This document shows, piece by piece, positions 8,086-12,932 of a DNA stretch of 12,932 nucleotides. The DNA lies in assembly GCA_016649675.1 (NCBI GenBank), contig JAENXG010000045.1, positions 1 through 12,932 of the forward strand, read 5' to 3'. Position 1 is the stretch's first letter. Each line of letters starts with the position of its first letter. This DNA is from Methyloceanibacter sp. (GTDB lineage Bacteria; Pseudomonadota; Alphaproteobacteria; Rhizobiales; Methyloligellaceae). A program made the position numbers and the translations under genes. Under the pieces are notes generated by a model. That model saw only the letters and a list, made by a program, of their open reading frames with translations, did no database searches and was not told the DNA's origin.

Positions 8086-9474
8086 ATGGCAACACCGGAA
8101 CCGAAAAGCGCTCGCTCCCGGCGGACTGACAAGGCAAAACCCGCGACAGCCTCGCCGACCCCTCACGCCGCTCCGCCGCAAGGCCCGCTCGACCGCTTCT
8201 TCGGCCTCTCGGCGTCCGGAACGACGGTCCGGACCGAGCTCCGCGCCGGGCTCGCGACCTTCCTCACTATGGCCTACATCATGTTCGTCAACCCGGCGAT
8301 CCTCGAGAAGGCTGGCATGGATCATGGCGCGGTGTTCGTCGCCACCTGCCTTGCCGCCGCGGCGGGCTCCATCATCATGGGGCTTTACGCCAACTACCCC
8401 ATCGCGCTCGCCCCCGGCATGGGGCTCAACGCCTATTTCGCCTTCACCGTGGTGCCCGAGCTTGGCGGCAATTGGCAGTTGGCGCTCGGATGCGTGTTCC
8501 TGTCGGGCCTGCTCTTCTTCGCGCTCTCGCTGTCGCCTCTGCGTGCCTGGCTGATCGATGCGATCCCCGTGAATCTGAAGCTCGGCATCGCCGCCGGCAT
8601 CGGGCTCTTCCTCGCGCTGATCGGGCTGCAAAATGCCGGCATCGTCGCCGGCGATTCCGTCACGCTCGTTACCCTTGGCGATCTGTCGAAGCCGCAAGCC
8701 CTCCTCGCCGCTTCAAGCTTCCTCCTCATCGCCGGGCTTGCGTCACGTAAGGTGCCCGGCGCCATCATCATCGGTGTGCTTGCCGTGACGCTCATCGCCG
8801 TGAGCCTTGGGCTCGAGCCCTGGCACGGATTTGCCGCGTCCCCGCCATCGCTTGCGCCGACTCTTTTCCAACTGGATCTTGCCGGCGCGTTTCAGCTCGG
8901 GCTCGTCATCATCGTTCTGACCCTTCTGCTCGTGACCATGCTCGACACGGCGGGCAGCCTGATCGGGGTTGCGCGTCAGGCTGGGCTTCTAGACAAAGAA
9001 GGGCGCCTGCCGCGGCTTCGCCGGGCGCTGCTTGCCGATTCCGGCGCGGCCATGCTCGGCGCGGCACTCGGCACTTCGACCACGACGGTTTACATCGAGA
9101 GCGCGGCGGGCGTGGAGGAGGGGGGCCGCACGGGGCTAACCGCGCTTGCCGTGGCGGCGCTGTTCCTGTTGAGCCTGTTCCTCGCCCCACTTGCCGAGAC
9201 CGTGCCGGCTTACGCGACGGCGCCGGCGCTCCTCTTCGTCGCCTGCCTGATGGCGGCGAGCCTCGGCGCGATCAAGTGGGACGACGCGACGGAGTACATC
9301 CCCGCCCTCATCATCGCGATCATGATGCCGCTCGCTTATTCCATCGCCACCGGCATCGGGCTCGGCTTCATCGCCTATGTGGCGCTGAAGGCGCTTGCCG
9401 GGCGCTTCCGCGAGATCAACGCGGCGGTCGGCGTCATTGCCTTGGCCTTCCTGCTCAAGCTGATCTTCACGTGA
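8086..9474 (+). CDS. NCS2 family (AzgA-like) purine permease
   Basis: This 462-residue inner-membrane transporter belongs to the NCS2/AzgA group, whose members import hypoxanthine, guanine or adenine, usually with protons. Family hallmarks are TELRAGLATFLTMAYIMFVNP (two overlapping signature stretches, residues about 50-70), PIALAPGMGLNAYFAF (105-120), TMLDTAGSLIGVA (284-296, the counterpart of the usual FDTxGTLxGV) and GTSTTTVYIESAAG (329-342), with E338 expected in the substrate site. About 12-14 membrane segments are visible. The first 33 residues are an Ala/Pro/Lys-rich cytosolic tail with no clear role. The start is supported by AGGGGG five bases upstream. The gene is divergent from the sensor-carbonic anhydrase-oxoprolinase operon, across about 120 bp. 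The purine class is well supported, but which base it carries cannot be read from the sequence. Confidence 0.93.
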   Translation: MATPEPKSARSRRTDKAKPATASPTPHAAPPQGPLDRFFGLSASGTTVRTELRAGLATFLTMAYIMFVNPAILEKAGMDHGAVFVATCLAAAAGSIIMGLYANYPIALAPGMGLNAYFAFTVVPELGGNWQLALGCVFLSGLLFFALSLSPLRAWLIDAIPVNLKLGIAAGIGLFLALIGLQNAGIVAGDSVTLVTLGDLSKPQALLAASSFLLIAGLASRKVPGAIIIGVLAVTLIAVSLGLEPWHGFAASPPSLAPTLFQLDLAGAFQLGLVIIVLTLLLVTMLDTAGSLIGVARQAGLLDKEGRLPRLRRALLADSGAAMLGAALGTSTTTVYIESAAGVEEGGRTGLTALAVAALFLLSLFLAPLAETVPAYATAPALLFVACLMAASLGAIKWDDATEYIPALIIAIMMPLAYSIATGIGLGFIAYVALKALAGRFREINAAVGVIALAFLLKLIFT

Positions 9475-9528
9475 TCGCCATCGACACGTGGCAGTTCAAC
9501 CGTCATTCACTTTCCAACCAGGACCCGC

Positions 9529-9534
9529 GAGGAG
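9529..9534 (+). promoter_or_regulatory. Ribosome-binding site fixing the GYD protein start
   Basis: GAGGAG lies 7 bases before the ATG at 9542. This selects MQTYILLVNF as the true N-terminus rather than the in-frame GTG at 9488, which would add 18 residues not typical of the family. Confidence 0.7.
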
Positions 9535-9541
9535 CATCAAG

Positions 9542-9835
9542 ATGCAGACCTACATTCTGCTCGTTAACTTTACGGATCAGGGCATGCGCAACATCAAGGA
9601 CACGATCGGCCGGGCCGACGCCTTCAAAGCGATGGCCGAGAAGAGTGGCGCCATCATCAAAGTGCTTTGCTGGACGATTGGCCGTTACGATGTCATTGCG
9701 GTGTTCGAAGCGGCTGACGATGAGAGCGCGACCGCGCTCGCCTTCAGTTCCTCCTCGCTCGGCAATGTCCGGTCCGAGATCCTGCGCGCCTTCTCGTTCG
9801 AGGAAATGAGTAGAATCCTCGGCAGGATGGTCTGA
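9542..9835 (+). CDS. GYD domain-containing protein
   Basis: This 97-residue cytosolic protein is essentially a single GYD domain, related to the dimeric alpha/beta barrel (ferredoxin-like) fold. The sequence starts with MQTYILLVNFTDQGMRNIKD, and the family-naming motif appears as IGRYDVIAVFEAADD, with GRYD in place of GYD-type residues. The closing segment is VRSEILRAFSFEEM. Length is normal for the family (about 95-105). The biochemical role of the family is not established. It lies 67 bp after the purine permease gene on the same strand with its own good ribosome-binding site, so it may be co-transcribed with it, but no functional link is evident. Confidence 0.9.
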   Translation: MQTYILLVNFTDQGMRNIKDTIGRADAFKAMAEKSGAIIKVLCWTIGRYDVIAVFEAADDESATALAFSSSSLGNVRSEILRAFSFEEMSRILGRMV

Positions 9836-9918
9836 GGCTCCTGGCCGCTTTGTCTCTTTGGCCCGGGATGCGCACCAAATCTCATCCTTGTCCCGGACAC
9901 CCCCGCTCGGCTATTAGG

Positions 9919-9931
9919 GGGGCCACGCCCC
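9919..9931 (+). terminator. Weak hairpin after the GYD gene
   Basis: GGGGC-CAC-GCCCC forms a short GC-only stem, 84 bp after the GYD stop and 31 bp before the next gene. There is no T-tract. It might be a weak terminator or simply a by-product of high GC content. Confidence 0.2.
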
Positions 9932-9961
9932 TGGCCCCGTTCCGAGAGTAAAGCCCTCAGC

Positions 9962-10279
9962 ATGGATACCGAAGCTCCCAAACAGCCGCCGCGTCACGGC
10001 ACCAACCTTGTGAGCATCTTCATCACCTCGCTCTGCGCGGCAATCGTCGTCGCCGGCGGGTTCGGCATCATTTTCGAGGCCTTCGTCGTAGCCGCCGCCA
10101 ACCTGTTCGGGCTTGGTCCCATGGTCTTGTGGGTGGGGAGCGCTGCCAACGTGGCCGTGACGGTTTGGCTCGCCGTGTGGACCTTCGCGCGCTCCTGGCA
10201 TGTCGAGCGGCGCCTCAAGGAAGGTCTCGAAGTGGACGAGCCCAAGGTCTCGATCCTCGCCAATTTCCGTGGTTACTAG
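9962..10279 (+). CDS. Small two-helix inner-membrane protein, unknown function
   Basis: This 105-residue protein has a short hydrophilic N-terminus and two predicted membrane helices, about residues 15-37 (LVSIFITSLCAAIVVAGGF) and 52-74 (GPMVLWVGSAANVAVTVWL). A charged, amphipathic C-terminal tail follows (RSWHVERRLKEGLEVDEP). The first segment lacks a signal-peptide cleavage pattern, so the protein is probably a membrane hairpin with both ends in the cytoplasm. I do not recognise a family. The ribosome-binding site is poor (GAGAG about 13 bases upstream). Codon use matches its neighbours and there is no strong competing frame, so I take it as real. It lies between the GYD gene and the DjlA-like gene on the same strand, and its job cannot be inferred from context. 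Confidence 0.7.
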   Translation: MDTEAPKQPPRHGTNLVSIFITSLCAAIVVAGGFGIIFEAFVVAAANLFGLGPMVLWVGSAANVAVTVWLAVWTFARSWHVERRLKEGLEVDEPKVSILANFRGY

Positions 10280-10388
10280 CCGCCGTTTGGGCCAAAGGAC
10301 GCAAGGCCGTGGGTCGATTCTCCACATGCGGCCTCGCCCAAAAGTCCTTATGCTCTAGGCAAAGCAACAGGCTTGGGGGAATTCGACA

Positions 10389-11108
10389 ATGTCGATTTGG
10401 GGCAAGCTCGCAGGTGCTGCCGCGGGGCTCGCGATCGGAGGTCCGATCGGGGCGCTGCTCGGCGGCGTAGCGGGGCATTACGTCATAGATCGCGACAAGG
10501 AGCAGGACGGCCCGGCGGAGAACCAGGTGGCCTTCACCGTGGGCGTCATCGCGCTCGGCGCCAAGATGGCCAAGGCCGACGGCGTCGTTACCATGGACGA
10601 GGTCAACGCCTTCAAGGAGGTGTTCAAGGTGCCCGACGGCGAGATGAAGAACGTCGCGCGCGTCTTCAATCTCGCCAAGCAGGACGTGGCCGGCTACGAG
10701 GCCTATGCCGAGCAGCTCGCCACCATGTTCAAGGGCAACCGCAAGCTCCTCGAGGACGTGCTCGAAGGCTTGTTCCACATCGCCAAGGCGGATGAGAACC
10801 TGCATCCGCGCGAGGAGCAGTTCCTGGCGGGCGTGGCCAAGCGCTTCGGACTCACCGACACGGAGTTCGCCTATATCAAGGCGCGTCACGTCATCGCCGC
10901 CAAGCGCAATCCCTACGACGTGCTGGGCGTCAAGCCTTCGATCAGCAACGAGGAGCTGAAGAGCCATTACCGCAAGCTCGTCGCCGAGAATCATCCCGAC
11001 AAGCTGATGGCGCGCGGCGTGCCGAAAGAGTTCGTGGCCATCGCCACCGAGAAGGTCGCGGCCATCAACGAGGCCTATGGCGTGATCGCCAAAGAGCGCG
11101 GGATGTAG
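10389..11108 (+). CDS. DjlA-like cochaperone with TerB and C-terminal J domain
   Basis: This 239-residue protein begins with a Gly/Ala-rich hydrophobic segment (about 7-31, GAAAGLAIGGPIGALLGGVA), likely a membrane anchor or glycine-zipper. A TerB-like helical domain follows (about 47-165), with two acidic metal-binding-like stretches, KADGVVTMDE (62-71) and KADENLHPRE (133-142). A J domain occupies about 174-236 (NPYDVLGV), with the DnaK-activating HPD tripeptide at 202-204. This order (membrane anchor, TerB, J) is that of DjlA, which recruits and stimulates DnaK at the inner membrane. E. coli DjlA is slightly longer. GGGGGA lies about 8 bases before the ATG. The amidase gene downstream is on the same strand but separated by a repeat element. 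The domain calls are firm, but the client proteins are unknown. Confidence 0.92.
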   Translation: MSIWGKLAGAAAGLAIGGPIGALLGGVAGHYVIDRDKEQDGPAENQVAFTVGVIALGAKMAKADGVVTMDEVNAFKEVFKVPDGEMKNVARVFNLAKQDVAGYEAYAEQLATMFKGNRKLLEDVLEGLFHIAKADENLHPREEQFLAGVAKRFGLTDTEFAYIKARHVIAAKRNPYDVLGVKPSISNEELKSHYRKLVAENHPDKLMARGVPKEFVAIATEKVAAINEAYGVIAKERGM

Positions 11109-11113
11109 CGGCG

Positions 11114-11209
11114 CGTCATGGCCGGGCTTGTCCCGGCCATCCACGAATTTGCATTCCTGAATGTACGTTCTGAAAGACGTGGATGCCCGGCATGAAGCCG
11201 GGCATGACG
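11114..11209. repeat. Dispersed-type double-hairpin intergenic repeat
   Basis: Two 32-base arms, 11114-11145 and 11178-11209, are inverted, imperfect copies of each other (CGTCATG...CATCCACG). Each arm is itself a perfect 9-bp hairpin: ATGGCCGGG-CTTGT-CCCGGCCAT (11118-11140) and ATGCCCGGC-ATGAA-GCCGGGCAT (11183-11205). Such elements are known, from general experience, to occur in many copies between genes of Hyphomicrobiales. This one fills the gap between the DjlA-like and amidase genes. On transcripts it could block 3' exonuclease decay or attenuate readthrough. A single copy is seen in this window. Confidence 0.85.
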
Positions 11210-11232
11210 AGAGTGGGTTTAGATCGCATTCC

Positions 11233-12000
11233 ATGACCGCCGCTCCCGACAGTCCGCTCGCTACGCTGTGGTGTCCGTCGCCGAACCGCGAGCCGAGGGC
11301 CAATGGGCGGCGCCCCGACATGCTCATCCTGCACTACACCGGCATGGACTCGGCCGAGGGTGCGCTCGATTGGCTCACGCGCGAGGAGGCTAAAGTCTCC
11401 TGCCATTATCTCGTCGACGAGGAGGGCCGCATCGCCCAGATCGTGACGGAGGCCGAGCGGGCCTGGCATGCCGGCCAGAGCCTGTGGGCGGGGGAGACCG
11501 ACCTCAATTCCTGCTCGATCGGCATCGAGATCCACAATCCCGGCCACGATTTCGACTATCCCGACTTTCCCGACGCCGAGATGCAGGCCGTCGAGGCGCT
11601 GTGCCTCGACATCCTGGGCCGCCACGCCATCCCGCCCAACCGCGTGCTCGCCCATTCCGACGTGGCGTCGGGGCGGAAGCGCGATCCCGGGGAGAAGTTC
11701 GACTGGGCGCGGCTCGCGCGCGCCGGCATTGGGCTTTGGGTTCCGCCCGCTCCGGTCGGCGACGATCAAGGCTTGGGGCCGGGCGATGAAGGGATGAGCG
11801 TCGCCGAGCTGCAGCGTCAGCTGTTGGAATTCGGCTATGGGGTTGAGGTGACATCGACCTACGGCACGGGTATGGAGAAGGTGGTCGAAGCCTTCCAGCG
11901 CCATTTCAGGCCGGCGCGTATTGATGGCCGCGCCGACCTCTCGACCCGCGATACGTTAGCGCGGCTTCTCGTGGCACGGCGCGGAACTCAGGTGGCGTGA
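11233..12000 (+). CDS. N-acetylmuramoyl-L-alanine amidase (AmpD/AmiD family) with peptidoglycan-binding tail
   Basis: This 255-residue protein has an Amidase_2 domain (about 25-160) of the zinc amidases that split the bond between N-acetylmuramic acid and L-alanine. The metal ligands are visible as H34 (LILHYT), H141 (LAHSD) and D151 (RDPG). The catalytic glutamate corresponds to E99 in GIEIHN, and K149 matches the AmpD lysine of KxDPG. A peptidoglycan-binding domain follows (about 187-245, SVAELQRQLLEFGYG to LSTRDTLARLL). No signal peptide or lipobox is visible, so it resembles cytosolic AmpD in location but AmiD in domain layout. It may act in muropeptide recycling. The frame is open upstream to an ATG at 11161, but that region is the repeat element, so I start at 11233, despite no strong ribosome-binding site. 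A convergent gene follows. Confidence 0.92.
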   Translation: MTAAPDSPLATLWCPSPNREPRANGRRPDMLILHYTGMDSAEGALDWLTREEAKVSCHYLVDEEGRIAQIVTEAERAWHAGQSLWAGETDLNSCSIGIEIHNPGHDFDYPDFPDAEMQAVEALCLDILGRHAIPPNRVLAHSDVASGRKRDPGEKFDWARLARAGIGLWVPPAPVGDDQGLGPGDEGMSVAELQRQLLEFGYGVEVTSTYGTGMEKVVEAFQRHFRPARIDGRADLSTRDTLARLLVARRGTQVA

Positions 12001-12012
12001 CCTAGGACGTAG

Positions 12013-12047
12013 CAAGGCCCGCCCCTCGAGTTGCGGAGCGGGCCTTG
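12013..12047. terminator. Bidirectional terminator-like hairpin between convergent genes
   Basis: CAAGGCCCGC (12013-12022) pairs perfectly with GCGGGCCTTG (12038-12047), a 10-bp GC-rich stem with a 15-base loop. It sits 12 bp after the amidase stop and 37 bp after the stop of the minus-strand YHS-like gene. No T-run follows on either strand, as is common in GC-rich alphaproteobacteria, so a terminator role is inferred from stem strength and placement. Confidence 0.6.
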
Positions 12048-12084
12048 GGATTGCCCTGGCGCGAAGCGCGGGGGGCGCTCCAGA

Positions 12085-12348
12085 CTAGTGCTTGGTCGCG
12101 TAATAGGCTGCGGCTTTGGCGAGATTGCCCTTGGGGTCCTTCATGAACTCAGCCATGGCGTCCTTGCTGCCGAAGCAATAGGTCTTGCCGTCAATCTGCG
12201 CATTGATGGAGCAGTCGGTTTGGACGTCTTTGCCGAGCGCAAGTCCCATCGTGCACATGTTGCTATACTCGCCGGTCGTGGCCGCGATGGCGGCGGTCGC
12301 GAGCATCATCGTGCCAACGATGGCTGAAGTGATGTAAGCCCTGATCAT
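12085..12348 (-). CDS. Small secreted protein with degenerate YHS-like motif
   Basis: This 87-residue precursor begins with a signal peptide (MIRAYITSAIVGTMMLATAAIAA, cleavage likely near residue 22 or 23). The remaining about 65 residues carry a YHS-like pattern: a cysteine near the start (C32, MCTMG), then DGKTYCFGSKDAMAEFMKDP (residues 53-72), which mirrors the YHS consensus GxxYyFCSxxCxxxFxxDP. The second cysteine of that consensus is replaced by alanine, while C46 and C58 are present. YHS domains are linked to heavy-metal handling, so a periplasmic metal-related role is possible but not shown. Start choice is firm: AGGAGGT is placed 4 bases before the ATG. A strong hairpin lies 31 bp upstream. 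Same strand as the gene to its right. Confidence 0.75.
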   Translation of the reverse strand: MIRAYITSAIVGTMMLATAAIAATTGEYSNMCTMGLALGKDVQTDCSINAQIDGKTYCFGSKDAMAEFMKDPKGNLAKAAAYYATKH

Positions 12349-12352
12349 GGTG

Positions 12353-12359
12353 ACCTCCT
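12353..12359 (-). promoter_or_regulatory. Strong ribosome-binding site of the YHS-like gene
   Basis: AGGAGGT on the minus strand lies 4 bases before the ATG at 12348. It is the best Shine-Dalgarno match in the window and suggests efficient translation of this small secreted protein. Confidence 0.75.
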
Positions 12360-12369
12360 GTGCGGGGTT

Positions 12370-12383
12370 GACGTGACCACGTC
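12370..12383. promoter_or_regulatory. Short inverted repeat GACGTG-AC-CACGTC upstream of the YHS-like gene
   Basis: Two 6-bp arms with a 2-base centre lie 21 bp upstream of the YHS-like start. The symmetry would suit a dimeric DNA-binding protein, but a match this short can arise by chance. It overlaps the left arm of the larger hairpin next to it. Confidence 0.25.
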
Positions 12384-12405
12384 CCGGGAAGCGCTCCCGG
12401 GACGT
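12379..12405 (-). terminator. Strong hairpin between the two right-end minus-strand genes
   Basis: ACGTCCCGGGA-AGCGC-TCCCGGGACGT is a perfect 11-bp stem with a 5-base loop. It lies 54 bp after the stop of the rightmost gene and 31 bp before the YHS-like start, both on the minus strand. No T-run follows in the direction of transcription. It may end the upstream transcript without a U-tract, or act as an RNA stabiliser or attenuator for the small gene. Confidence 0.55.
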
Positions 12406-12459
12406 TCTCGTTTAGCCTCGCCGCCAGCCCCGCGTCTGTGACCGGGGTCACTGGAAGCG

Positions 12460-12932
12460 TCAATTGGTGACGTCGAAGTCCATGCCTTCGAAGGTGTAGC
12501 GGGGCACTTGCGTCCAGATGCCGTCCTCTTGCACCGGGACCTTATGGATCTTGACATTGTCGACTTCGAGCTTGCCGGTCTTCTGGTTCACCCAGAAATC
12601 GATGTCGTAATACTCATCCGTGCTGCCCGGCTTGCGAAAGTCGGTGCAGACGAAATACTCGCCCTCCTTTTTCAGATGACGCACCGGCTGGTGGATCTCG
12701 ACGAAGTCCAGCGGCACGGTCTCGCCCGTCTTGTCGTCCTTGATCTCAAGCGCGCCTTTGTCGTCCTTGTGGGTCGCGATATATTTGTGGATCGCACCCA
12801 TCACCTGCCAGGCGCGGGTCACCTCCATGTCGCCGGGATGCTCCTGCACCGGAAGCCACCACCAGGCCACCGGGCTGCGCGTGATCATGACATAGCCGTC
12901 GCCCTCTTGCTTTGGGCCCTTCTGCACCCTGA
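12460..12932 (-). CDS. Unrecognised protein, N-terminus beyond the window
   Basis: At least 155 residues are present, and the frame stays open to the right edge of the window. A GTG at 12927 could start it but has no upstream stop, so the true start, possibly with a signal peptide, is probably outside. I recognise no family. The visible part is rich in charged and aromatic residues: ITRSPVAWWWLPVQEHPGD near the left, a Lys/Asp-rich stretch (KDDKGALEIKDDKTGE), then HQPVRHLKKEGEYFVCTDFR and a beta-rich end (YYDIDFWVNQKTGKLEVDNV) closing in FDVTN. Alternating strands suggest a compact beta-rich domain, and a single cysteine is seen. No membrane helix lies in this part. It precedes the YHS-like gene on the same strand, separated by a hairpin. 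Confidence 0.7.
   Translation of the reverse strand, partial: RVQKGPKQEGDGYVMITRSPVAWWWLPVQEHPGDMEVTRAWQVMGAIHKYIATHKDDKGALEIKDDKTGETVPLDFVEIHQPVRHLKKEGEYFVCTDFRKPGSTDEYYDIDFWVNQKTGKLEVDNVKIHKVPVQEDGIWTQVPRYTFEGMDFDVTN

Noticed and set aside
8020..8697. 225-codon minus-strand open frame opposite the start of the permease gene
   Set aside because: It is Arg/Glu/Gly-rich with no domain and opposite canonical NCS2 motifs, so it is a shadow frame.
11161..11232. N-terminal extension of the amidase to the ATG at 11161
   Set aside because: The extra 24 residues are translated from the repeat element and are not part of any amidase domain.
10215..11327. 370-codon minus-strand open frame across the DjlA-like gene
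   Set aside because: It is antisense to a gene with unambiguous TerB and J domains and runs through the intergenic repeat (FVDGRDKPGHDA), a known spurious-translation signature.
1..12932. CRISPR array, tRNA, transposase or phage genes
   Set aside because: No evenly spaced direct repeats, cloverleaf-like sequence, or integrase or transposase motifs were seen on either strand.

Overview
This window is a GC-rich stretch of bacterial chromosome. It most likely comes from an alphaproteobacterium of the Hyphomicrobiales (Rhizobiales) group. The evidence is the strong GC bias at third codon positions, the protein families present, and a double-hairpin intergenic repeat at 11114-11209 of the kind scattered through Bradyrhizobium-like and Methylobacterium-like genomes. 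One of its reading frames gives the peptide VDGRDKPGHDA, often seen as spurious protein tails in that group. No phage, transposase, CRISPR array, tRNA or rRNA is visible. The content is ordinary housekeeping and accessory metabolism, and I see no convincing new multi-gene system.

Layout, left to right. Positions 119-1270 (minus) encode a DUF2252 protein with a kinase-like core. It is divergent from a small secreted DUF4431 protein (1371-1757, plus). Next is a minus-strand cluster that reads from right to left: a multi-pass membrane protein with a GAF-like cytoplasmic end (6124-7962), a gamma-class carbonic anhydrase (5576-6106), and a large HyuA-HyuB fusion of the 5-oxoprolinase/hydantoinase family (1845-5579). 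The gaps are 17 bp and a 4-bp ATGA overlap, so the three are very probably one operon. Divergent from this operon is an NCS2/AzgA-type purine permease (8086-9474), followed on the plus strand by a GYD-domain protein, a small two-helix membrane protein, a DjlA-like TerB/J-domain cochaperone, and an AmpD/AmiD-type amidase with a peptidoglycan-binding tail. At the right end, two minus-strand genes encode a small secreted protein with a degenerate YHS motif and an unrecognised protein that runs off the window.

How the genes may work together. The amidohydrolase, carbonic anhydrase and sensor-like membrane protein appear co-expressed and face a nucleobase permease across a short divergent promoter region. 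This raises the possibility of uptake and opening of a cyclic amide or purine-derived compound, but that is inference. The amidase and the DjlA-like protein are same-strand neighbours separated by the repeat.

The most unusual sequence feature is inside the oxoprolinase gene. A pair of inverted, hairpin-forming C/T-rich elements (about 4771-4880) lies in frame within the coding sequence and adds roughly 40 low-complexity residues just before a conserved family motif.
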